A DNA stretch of 5,950 nucleotides from Candidatus Segatella intestinihominis (GTDB taxonomy: Bacteria; Bacteroidota; Bacteroidia; Bacteroidales; Bacteroidaceae): the NCBI GenBank assembly GCA_900548535.1, contig URLG01000117.1, forward strand, positions 1 to 5,950. Reading direction: 5' to 3'. The translations under genes were made by a program, and so were the position numbers. This document shows, in pieces, positions 1 through 5,897 of the stretch. Every line of letters begins with the position of its first letter. Within the stretch, counting starts at the first letter, position 1. The notes below the pieces were generated by a model. It was not told where the DNA came from, searched no databases, and was given only the letters and a program-made list of their open reading frames with translations.

Positions 1-2065
1 TAGCTGGCTCTGCAGGAGCAGCCGACTTGATGTTGGCATTACGCTCATTGAACATAGCCTTGACACGGCCCCAAGAAGTACCTGCGAGCACGATATCGCC
101 CACCTTCAAGGTACCATTGGCTACCAATACGGTAGAAACATATCCACGACCCTTATCGAGAGAGGACTCAATGATAGTACCAGTGGCACGACGATTAGGA
201 TTAGCCTTCAAGTCGAGCATATCAGCCTCAAGGAGTACCTTGTCGAGCAACTCATGAACACCAATACCCTTCTTGGCACTAATCTCCTGGCACTGATACT
301 TACCACCCCATTCCTCTACGAGGAGGTTCATATTGGCCAAGTCCTCACGAATGCGGTCTGGGTTGGCACCTGGCTTATCTATCTTATTGATGGCGAATAC
401 CATTGGCACACCTGCTGCCTGAGCATGAGCGATAGCCTCCTTGGTGGTAGGCATCACTGAGTCATCGGCAGCGATGATGATAATGGCGATATCGGTAGCC
501 TGAGCACCACGGGCACGCATAGCGGTAAATGCCTCGTGACCTGGAGTATCCAGGAATGTAACCTTTCTGCCACTCTTCAATGTCACACTATATGCACCGA
601 TGTGCTGTGTGATACCACCAGCCTCACCAGCAATGACGTTGGTATTGCGAATCCAGTCGAGCAAAGAAGTCTTACCATGGTCTACATGACCCATCACGGT
701 TACGATTGGAGCACGTGGCACCAAGTCGTTCTCGTCATCCTCTTCCTCGCTCACTGCCTCCTGAACCTCAGCACTTACGTACTCAGTCTTGAAGCCGAAC
801 TCCTCAGCCACCATATTGATGGTCTCTGCATCGAGGCGCTGATTGATAGACACCATGATACCTACACCCATCAAGGTAGAGATGACCTGAGTTACGCTGA
901 TATCCATCATCGTAGCCAACTCGCTTACGGTTACGAACTCTGTCAGCTTCAGTGTCTTGCTTTCCTTCTGCTCCTGGCGAGCTTGGTCTTGCAACTTCTC
1001 CTGAACAGCCTCACGCTTCTCCTTACGATACTTAGCACCCTTCTTGTTCTGGTTCTTGTTGGTCAAACGAGCCAACGTCTCCTTTACCTGGCGTGCTACT
1101 GCCTCGTCGTCAACCTCTATCTGGCGCTGACCGCCACGGTTGTTGCCGTTCTTGCCGTTGTTATTATTGTTGTTATTATTTCTGTTCTTGTTTCTATTCT
1201 TCTTGTTGCCACCGTTGTTACCATTACCACCGTTGCCATTATTCTGCTTAGCCTCGGCGTTGATATCAACGCGCTCCTTATTGATGCGTACACGCTTCTT
1301 GCGTTCACTGTGCTGCTGAGCCAACTTCTCCTCACGCTCCTTGCGGCGCTCTTCCTTAGATTTTTTCTTTGGTCGAGTGCTTTGGTTGAGTGATGACAAA
1401 TCAATTTTACCCAACACCTTAGGTTCATTAGAGTTGAATTTCTTCTCGCTCTTCAATGTGAACACACTAGATGGCTGCGAAGAAGCAGCCTGTGGCTGTG
1501 CCTGCTGATTACCCTGATGTGGCTTCTGTGCTTGCTGGCTACCCTTAGCCTGAGCAGTCTGATGCTGCTTCTTAGTTTGGTTTTCCTGTTTCATTTCCTG
1601 CTTGTTCTGAGAGCCTTGAGGTCTCTGTTCATGATGAGATTCAGCCTTTGGGGCTACCTTGTTAGGCGCTTGACTGACGGCAGCAGCCTCGCGCTTAGGA
1701 GCCTCCGGCTTATTGGCAGCAGACTGTGCAGTAGGTTTCTTGCCCAAGTTATCCAAGTCAATCTTGCCCAACGGCTTGTACTGCTGCTGGCCACTTGACT
1801 CCAATAAGCTTTCGGCACGACTATCCTGCTGCTCTGGCGCACGCTTTTTGTCCTTTGTTTTCTTGGTGATGAGTTTTTCAGCTTGATCACGAACAGCCTT
1901 GTCCTGGCTAAAGGCGTCGGTCAACGCCTTATATTGTTGGTCGCTCAGCTTGAAGCTCGGCTCAGCCTTCACCTCTCCCAATTGTTTTCTTTTTTCCAGG
2001 AATTCAACTGCCGTCTGAAGTCCTATATTCAATTCACGTAGTGCTTTATTTAATCTGATGCTCAT
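1..2065 (-). CDS. infB: Translation initiation factor IF2, 5' part (C-terminus beyond window)
   Basis: IF2 is the GTPase that brings initiator fMet-tRNA to the 30S subunit and promotes subunit joining. The frame is open from ATG 2065-2063 to the left edge: 688 codons plus one base. Residues 1-50 (start MSIRLNKALREL) form the IF2 N-terminal helical domain. About 60-365 is a Lys/Gln/Asn-rich linker with an LGKIDL motif at 99-104 and 218-223 and a 38-residue N/G/K/R-only stretch at 275-312. Residues 369-426 are a second IF2_N-like domain. The GTPase domain carries G1 GHVDHGKT (459-466), G3 DTPGHEAF (506-513), G4 NKID (560-563) and G5 SAKKG (596-600). Domain II begins near 621 and is cut at the edge; roughly 250-300 residues (rest of II, III, IV) should lie outside. 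An in-frame TAA two codons upstream of the ATG fixes the start. Last gene of the visible rimP-nusA-infB operon. Identification is essentially certain. Confidence 0.98.
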   Translation of the reverse strand, partial: MSIRLNKALRELNIGLQTAVEFLEKRKQLGEVKAEPSFKLSDQQYKALTDAFSQDKAVRDQAEKLITKKTKDKKRAPEQQDSRAESLLESSGQQQYKPLGKIDLDNLGKKPTAQSAANKPEAPKREAAAVSQAPNKVAPKAESHHEQRPQGSQNKQEMKQENQTKKQHQTAQAKGSQQAQKPHQGNQQAQPQAASSQPSSVFTLKSEKKFNSNEPKVLGKIDLSSLNQSTRPKKKSKEERRKEREEKLAQQHSERKKRVRINKERVDINAEAKQNNGNGGNGNNGGNKKNRNKNRNNNNNNNNGKNGNNRGGQRQIEVDDEAVARQVKETLARLTNKNQNKKGAKYRKEKREAVQEKLQDQARQEQKESKTLKLTEFVTVSELATMMDISVTQVISTLMGVGIMVSINQRLDAETINMVAEEFGFKTEYVSAEVQEAVSEEEDDENDLVPRAPIVTVMGHVDHGKTSLLDWIRNTNVIAGEAGGITQHIGAYSVTLKSGRKVTFLDTPGHEAFTAMRARGAQATDIAIIIIAADDSVMPTTKEAIAHAQAAGVPMVFAINKIDKPGANPDRIREDLANMNLLVEEWGGKYQCQEISAKKGIGVHELLDKVLLEADMLDLKANPNRRATGTIIESSLDKGRGYVSTVLVANGTLKVGDIVLAGTSWGRVKAMFNERNANIKSAAPAEPA

Positions 2066-2079
2066 ATATTACTTTTTAT

Positions 2080-2084
2080 CTCCT
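2080..2084 (-). promoter_or_regulatory. Shine-Dalgarno-like site of infB
   Basis: Read on the minus strand this is AGGAG, 14 nt before the infB ATG. The spacing is longer than usual and the surrounding leader is almost entirely A/T. Bacteroidota depend weakly on Shine-Dalgarno pairing, so the A-rich leader may matter as much as this motif. Confidence 0.5.
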
Positions 2085-2101
2085 ATATATTTTTTTGTTA
2101 G

Positions 2102-2132
2102 ATTCCCTGCAAGCACTCGCCAGCTAGGGAAT
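2102..2132 (-). other. nusA-infB intergenic RNA hairpin
   Basis: On the minus strand ATTCCCT (2132-2126) pairs with AGGGAAT (2108-2102). Inside the 7-bp stem further pairs form after a bulged A: GC/GC, a U-U mismatch, then GGC/GCU closing a GAGU loop. The hairpin begins on the last base of the nusA TAA stop codon. It is followed by an A-rich, not U-rich, run, so it does not look like an ordinary intrinsic terminator. A processing, stability or translation-tuning element between nusA and infB is possible but unproven. Confidence 0.55.
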
Positions 2133-3394
2133 TATTGTTCGAATTCGGCGCGCAACACCTTGATTACGTTGTCCACAGTCTCCTCCTCGAGGTCTGCCTT
2201 CTCTATCAACATAGTGCGTGGAGCATTGAGTACTTGCTTAGCAGTGTCAAGGCCAACGCCCTTGATTGCGTCGATAACCCACTGATCAATCTCATCTGAG
2301 AACTCATCCAAGTAGATATCCTCGTCTGCCTCATTCTCGTCCACCTCACGGAATACGTCGATGGTATACTCTGTCAACATAGAAGCCAACTTGATGTTCA
2401 TACCGCCACGGCCGATAGCCTTGCTTACCTGGTCTGGCTTCAAGAACACCTCTGCCTTCTTGTTCTCCTCATCGATATTGATAGAAGTGATGTTAGCTGG
2501 TGCCAAAGCACGCTGGATAAACAACTTGGTATTGCTAGAGTAGTTGATGACGTCGATGTTCTCTCCATGAAGTTCGCGTACGATGCCATGTACACGGCTA
2601 CCCTTTACGCCGACACAAGCTCCCACTGGATCGATGCGCTCATCAAAGCTCTCTACTGCAATCTTAGCACGCTCTCCTGGGAGACGAGCCACACGGCGAA
2701 GAGCGATCAACCCCTCTGCAATCTCTGGCACCTCAGCCTCGATCAAGCGCTGCATAAAGATAGGAGCGGTACGGCTCAAGATGATTCTTGGGTTGCTATT
2801 TGCATTGTCAACTCTGAGGATGACGGCACGTACAGTTTCTCCCTTGCGATATGAGTCGCCAGGCACCTGCTCAGACTTAGGCAGGATGAGCTCATTGTTC
2901 TCGTCATCTACGATGAGCACCTCGCGTTTCCAAACCTGATATACCTCACCAGCAATTACAGTTCCCACACGATCCTTGTACTTATTATAGAGAGAGTCAT
3001 GCTCCAACTCTAGGATCTTGGAAGCCAAAGTCTGGCGAAGGGTCAAGATGGCACGGCGGCCAAACTTATTGAAGTCTACCTTCTCACTTACATCCTCACC
3101 AACCTCGTAGTCAGGTTCTATCTTACGAGCCTCGGTAAGAGTGATTTCCTTATTTTCGTCTTCCACTTCACCATCTGCCACAACCACACGATTACGATAG
3201 ATCTCGAAATCGCCCTTGTCTGGGTTTACGATGACATCGAAGTTTTCATCACTACCAAAGATCTTTGCGAGCACGTTGCGGAAGCTTTCCTCCAACACGC
3301 TCACCAATGTAGTACGATCAATATTCTTGGTTTCCTTAAACTCGCGGAAAGTATCTATCATACTCGCAGTCAGTTCTTGCTCTTTTTTAGCCAT
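2132..3394 (-). CDS. nusA: Transcription termination/antitermination factor NusA
   Basis: NusA binds RNA polymerase and nascent RNA and modulates pausing, intrinsic termination and antitermination. The 420-residue product shows the family order. The N-terminal polymerase-binding domain covers about 1-125. An S1 domain covers about 140-207 (RVGTVIAGEVYQVWKRE at its start). KH1 covers about 210-285, with the signature DPVGACVGVKGSRV at 255-268. KH2 covers about 290-350, with AIGRGG at 326-331. An acidic linker (about 351-369) leads to a short helical tail containing IKGVGLDTAKQVL, a helix-hairpin-helix-like element. It is shorter than E. coli NusA (495 aa) because the two C-terminal acidic repeats are absent, as is usual in Bacteroidota. 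The start lies 3 nt after the rimP stop with no clear Shine-Dalgarno site, suggesting translational coupling to rimP. Confidence 0.98.
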   Translation of the reverse strand: MAKKEQELTASMIDTFREFKETKNIDRTTLVSVLEESFRNVLAKIFGSDENFDVIVNPDKGDFEIYRNRVVVADGEVEDENKEITLTEARKIEPDYEVGEDVSEKVDFNKFGRRAILTLRQTLASKILELEHDSLYNKYKDRVGTVIAGEVYQVWKREVLIVDDENNELILPKSEQVPGDSYRKGETVRAVILRVDNANSNPRIILSRTAPIFMQRLIEAEVPEIAEGLIALRRVARLPGERAKIAVESFDERIDPVGACVGVKGSRVHGIVRELHGENIDVINYSSNTKLFIQRALAPANITSINIDEENKKAEVFLKPDQVSKAIGRGGMNIKLASMLTEYTIDVFREVDENEADEDIYLDEFSDEIDQWVIDAIKGVGLDTAKQVLNAPRTMLIEKADLEEETVDNVIKVLRAEFEQ

Positions 3395-3397
3395 AGC

Positions 3398-3865
3398 TTA
3401 TTTGAAACTAATTATATATTTTGTATATTTTACTTTATCCATTTGGAACACGTGGTCCACCTCCTGCTTCACAGGACGCTTCTTACCTTCTACCTTGACT
3501 TTCTCTTCTACGCCCACGGTGAAGTCGTTGCCATCCACGGCTTTCAAGATGCCCTTCACCTTCTTGCCGTCGGCATCGAGCACCTCTACCTCCTTGCCCA
3601 CAAAGTTGACATACTGCTGGGGTACCTTGAATGGCTGACCAAGACCGGCTGAGCCTACTTCCAGCTCATAGTCTTCATCATCACGACTCAAGCGCTCCTC
3701 GATATATCGACTCAAGGCAACACAATCTTCTATCCATACGCCATCGGCATGGTCTATTTCAACAACGATTCTGTTGTCGGGACTGATTTCAATGTCTACC
3801 AGGAAATATTCCTGATCCTGGAGCCATTCATCAACTAATTTTTTTACGACGTTTTTATCAATCAT
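3398..3865 (-). CDS. rimP: Ribosome maturation factor RimP
   Basis: RimP assists late assembly of the 30S ribosomal subunit in the cytoplasm. The product is 155 residues, a normal family length. The N-terminal alpha/beta domain (about 1-75) includes VDIEISPDNRIVVEID and the acidic helix region VALSRYIEERL. The segment EVGSAGLGQPF (69-79) matches the conserved junction that reads VSSPGLDRPL in many RimP proteins. The C-terminal SH3-like barrel follows (about 80-150, GKEVEVLDADGKKVKGILKA). Position as first gene ahead of nusA and infB is the classic context. ATG at 3865-3863 is chosen because it starts the family N-terminus and has AAGG at 3874-3871, 5 nt upstream. Expression should depend on the consensus promoter and leader hairpin just upstream. 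Confidence 0.96.
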   Translation of the reverse strand: MIDKNVVKKLVDEWLQDQEYFLVDIEISPDNRIVVEIDHADGVWIEDCVALSRYIEERLSRDDEDYELEVGSAGLGQPFKVPQQYVNFVGKEVEVLDADGKKVKGILKAVDGNDFTVGVEEKVKVEGKKRPVKQEVDHVFQMDKVKYTKYIISFK

Positions 3866-3884
3866 ATATACCTTATTAAAATAA

Positions 3885-3912
3885 AATGAGGAACTCTTTC
3901 GAGCCCCTCATT
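3885..3912 (-). promoter_or_regulatory. Terminator-like leader hairpin upstream of rimP (possible attenuator)
   Basis: On the minus strand AATGAGGGGCTC (3912-3901) pairs with GAGTTCCTCATT (3896-3885) around a GAAA tetraloop: 12 bp including two G-U pairs. It is directly followed by TTATTTTAAT, a U-rich run. The form is that of an intrinsic terminator, yet it lies between the operon promoter and the rimP start codon, 19 nt before the ATG. It could attenuate the operon, act as a 5' stabiliser, or terminate read-through from the upstream peptidase gene. The structure is directly visible; the role is inferred. Confidence 0.65.
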
Positions 3913-3926
3913 CCACTGAACGTTTG

Positions 3927-3958
3927 CAAAATTACGAATATTTTCGTTATTCTCCAAA
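3927..3958 (-). promoter_or_regulatory. Promoter of the rimP-nusA-infB operon
   Basis: On the minus strand the -33 element TTTG (3958-3955) and the -7 element TAATTTTG (3934-3927) are separated by 20 nt. This is an exact match to the Bacteroidota primary sigma consensus TTTG-N19/20-TAnnTTTG. Transcription should start near 3920, giving a leader of about 55 nt that contains the hairpin at 3885-3912. An A-tract repeat abuts the -33 element upstream. Confidence 0.8.
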
Positions 3959-3976
3959 GTTTTTTCTGTTTTTTCT
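3959..3976 (-). repeat. Tandem 9-bp A-tract repeat (UP-element-like)
   Basis: Two perfect adjacent copies of AGAAAAAAC on the minus strand (3976-3968 and 3967-3959) end directly at the -33 element of the rimP operon promoter. A-tracts in this position resemble UP elements, which bind the alpha subunit C-terminal domain of RNA polymerase. The repeat is observed; the UP role is inference. Confidence 0.55.
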
Positions 3977-3982
3977 TCACAA

Positions 3983-4010
3983 CGTGCACAATTTTAATCA
4001 TTTGTGCACG
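3983..4010. other. Perfect inverted repeat, 9-bp arms with 10-nt spacer
   Basis: CGTGCACAA (3983-3991) and TTGTGCACG (4002-4010) are exact reverse complements. Each arm contains the self-palindrome GTGCAC, so two GTGCAC boxes lie exactly 20 bp apart. The repeat starts 9 bp after the peptidase stop codon and 25 bp upstream of the -33 element of the rimP promoter. As RNA on the minus strand it would be a 3'-end hairpin without a U-tract; on the plus strand it is followed by T-rich sequence. It could be the peptidase transcript's terminator or a regulator-binding dyad. Confidence 0.6.
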
Positions 4011-4019
4011 ATTTTGTAC

Positions 4020-5684
4020 TTATTTTTTCACCGGATGCAGTATTTTTGCATATTCTTCGGGAGAATTAAGCAACTTTACTGCCTCCTTCACTTGCTTGTC
4101 ATAGCGCAAGGAATTCTGGATGGCGCCAGCCTGGTAATAGTAGGCTGCCACGATGTCGTTTTCGAGTAGCTGCTTGATATAATTTTTATTATAATCCAAG
4201 TCTTTTGCCACATTATGGCTCAGCTTTTTCTTCAGCGCCTCAAATTCTTGCTTGGCATCCTCATAATAGCCCTCAAACTTGGCCAGTTTCTCCAGGTCCT
4301 TGAGATACTTCTCCGTCTCTCTGTCATACTTGAAGTCTGCCTTCAGCACGCGAGCCTTGAACTCATCATAGTCGGCATCGGTGAGAGCGAAGTCCTTGGC
4401 TGGAGCTATCTGTGGATGCCTGGCGATGTAATCCACCTCGTAATTGAGCATCACCTCATTGCTATCGCGGGCACCCGCCAGATAGAAGGCGATGTTAGGC
4501 AGCGAGTCGGGCTGCACCTCCACATCGGGCTTGATACCTCCGCCATCACGCACCTCTCTGCCCCCCGCAGTGTAGAACACCTTGGTCAGCGAGTCGGGCA
4601 CATGCTCCACGTAGCCACCCTTGTCATGCTTATAGTTTAGCGCTTGCACGCATCTGCCACTAGGAATATAGTATTTGGCTGTGGTCAACTTCATCTGTCC
4701 ATTGTATGGCAAATCCATCGTGGCCTGTACCAATCCCTTTCCGTACGTGCGCGTACCTAATATTACTGCTCTATCATAGTCTTGTAAGCTTCCGCTCATA
4801 ATCTCGCTGGCACTAGCTGTATTGTTGCTTACCAGCACCACCATTGGCATCACGGTATCAATTGGCTCCACAGTGGTCTTATACACATTGTTGGATCGCT
4901 GCAACTTGCCCTTCATCTCGAGCACCATCTTGCCCTTGGGCAGGAACATATTGATGATGCTTACCGCCTCGCTCACCGAGCCACCGCCATTGTTTCTCAG
5001 GTCGAACACCAAGCTTTTGGCTCCCTGCTTTCTCAGATCGATATAAGCACGGCGCACATCCTTGGCACACTGGTCGGTGAAGCTATTAAAGTTGATGTAG
5101 CCTATTTGGTTATCCAGCATACCATAATAAGGGATGAAAGGCATCTGGATGGTACGACGGGTTATCTTCGTCTTGATGATTTTGCCTGTGCTAGGACGCT
5201 TCACCTTGAGGATAAAGGATGTACCTGGCTCTCCGCGTAAGTGATCGCTCACATATTCTACGCTCTTATCGGTCATCGACTCATCATCGATGCTCAGGAT
5301 GATGTCACCCTTCTTGAGTCCCACTTCCGCGGCAGGCATATTCTCATAAGGCTCGCTGATGCATACGCGCTGAATCTGGAAGTTGTATCTCACCACAGCT
5401 CCCACGCCAGCATACTTGCCCGTAAGCATCTTTTTCAACTCGTCTACCTTCGACTCTGGATAATAAGTGGTATAAGGGTCCAAGCTAGCCAGCATGGCAT
5501 TGACGCCATTGCCCACCACCTCATCGGCATCCAGCGTATCTACATACATCAAGTCAAGGTTCTTATAGATGCTATTGAATATATCCATATTCTTAGCCAC
5601 CTTGAAGTCGTGATCCTTGTCCACCTGCGCAGAGACAGGAGCAGCAAGGAGCAGCACGAGCAGCGAAATCAATATCTTTTTCAT
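4020..5684 (-). CDS. Secreted S41 family C-terminal processing peptidase with PDZ domain
   Basis: A 554-residue serine endopeptidase of the CtpA/Prc/tail-specific type, which cleaves proteins near exposed C-termini in the cell envelope. MKKILISLLVLLLAAPVSA is a Sec signal peptide with likely signal-peptidase-I cleavage after A19; there is no lipobox cysteine. An N-terminal helical region contains LDPYTTYY (68-75), typical of the family. A PDZ domain follows at about 85-170 (YAGVGAVV; AAEVGLKKGDIILSID). The peptidase core has DLRNNGGG (228-235), NNTASASEI (287-295) with the predicted catalytic serine S293, and TYGKG (313-317) with catalytic lysine K316. The 23-residue Ser-Lys spacing fits the Ser/Lys dyad. 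Residues about 400-554 are a charged helical extension of unknown role. The natural substrate cannot be read from sequence. It has its own promoter and is separated from rimP by 154 bp, so it is probably a separate transcription unit. Confidence 0.96.
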   Translation of the reverse strand: MKKILISLLVLLLAAPVSAQVDKDHDFKVAKNMDIFNSIYKNLDLMYVDTLDADEVVGNGVNAMLASLDPYTTYYPESKVDELKKMLTGKYAGVGAVVRYNFQIQRVCISEPYENMPAAEVGLKKGDIILSIDDESMTDKSVEYVSDHLRGEPGTSFILKVKRPSTGKIIKTKITRRTIQMPFIPYYGMLDNQIGYINFNSFTDQCAKDVRRAYIDLRKQGAKSLVFDLRNNGGGSVSEAVSIINMFLPKGKMVLEMKGKLQRSNNVYKTTVEPIDTVMPMVVLVSNNTASASEIMSGSLQDYDRAVILGTRTYGKGLVQATMDLPYNGQMKLTTAKYYIPSGRCVQALNYKHDKGGYVEHVPDSLTKVFYTAGGREVRDGGGIKPDVEVQPDSLPNIAFYLAGARDSNEVMLNYEVDYIARHPQIAPAKDFALTDADYDEFKARVLKADFKYDRETEKYLKDLEKLAKFEGYYEDAKQEFEALKKKLSHNVAKDLDYNKNYIKQLLENDIVAAYYYQAGAIQNSLRYDKQVKEAVKLLNSPEEYAKILHPVKK

Positions 5685-5688
5685 TCTA

Positions 5689-5693
5689 CCTCT
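5689..5693 (-). promoter_or_regulatory. Shine-Dalgarno-like site of the S41 peptidase
   Basis: AGAGG on the minus strand, 4 nt before the ATG at 5684-5682. It supports this start, which also yields an intact signal peptide. Confidence 0.45.
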
Positions 5694-5715
5694 TTATTTT
5701 GTTTATATTTGCCCA

Positions 5716-5723
5716 CAAAAGTA
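5716..5723 (-). promoter_or_regulatory. Promoter -7 element of the S41 peptidase gene
   Basis: TACTTTTG on the minus strand matches the Bacteroidota -7 consensus TAnnTTTG. It would give a 5' leader of roughly 25 nt. No TTTG is present 19-20 nt further upstream, so the -33 element is weak or absent and the promoter is probably weaker than the other two in the window. Confidence 0.55.
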
Positions 5724-5825
5724 CGCATTTATTCTTGAAATCCGCTATTTTTAGCTCTAAAAGTGCATAAAAACCCAGAAAATTACATACTTTTGAAGAA
5801 AAAACGAAAAAAAACAGAGAAAAAT

Positions 5826-5857
5826 TTGGTGATACAAAGAAAAGTTTGTACCTTTGC
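5826..5857 (+). promoter_or_regulatory. Promoter of the tRNA-Asn gene
   Basis: The -33 element TTTG (5826-5829) and the -7 element TACCTTTG (5850-5857) are separated by 20 nt, an exact Bacteroidota consensus promoter. Transcription should start near 5864, about 34 nt before the mature tRNA. An A-rich stretch (about 5796-5825) lies immediately upstream and resembles an UP element, fitting a strongly expressed stable RNA. Confidence 0.75.
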
Positions 5858-5879
5858 AACCGCAAATAAGGAAACGAAC

Positions 5880-5893
5880 GCTTACTTATAAGC
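5880..5893 (+). other. Small hairpin in the tRNA-Asn leader
   Basis: GCTTA (5880-5884) pairs with TAAGC (5889-5893) around the loop CTTA, ending 4 nt before the mature tRNA 5' end. It may help present the precursor for 5' processing by RNase P. With only 5 bp, chance occurrence is possible. Confidence 0.35.
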
Positions 5894-5897
5894 ATCT

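Noticed and set aside
1157..1180. AAT/AAC run in infB as a phase-variable triplet repeat
   Set aside because: The eight Asn codons alternate irregularly between AAT and AAC, so there is no uniform repeat unit prone to slippage.
536..1393. Long plus-strand open frame opposite infB (285 codons), leucine-rich
   Set aside because: It lies antisense to the IF2 linker and GTPase region. Its hydrophobic composition results from reading the Asn/Lys/Gln codons of IF2 in reverse; it has no recognisable domain.
5241..5738. Plus-strand open frame opposite the 5' end of the S41 peptidase gene
   Set aside because: Antisense to a clear signal peptide and PDZ-coding region, with His/Ile/Leu-rich composition typical of a shadow frame.
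5788..5795. Second plus-strand TACTTTTG, matching the -7 consensus, upstream of the tRNA promoter
   Set aside because: No TTTG lies 19-20 nt upstream, and a complete consensus promoter exists closer to the tRNA. It is likely chance in A/T-rich sequence, though a weak extra start cannot be excluded.
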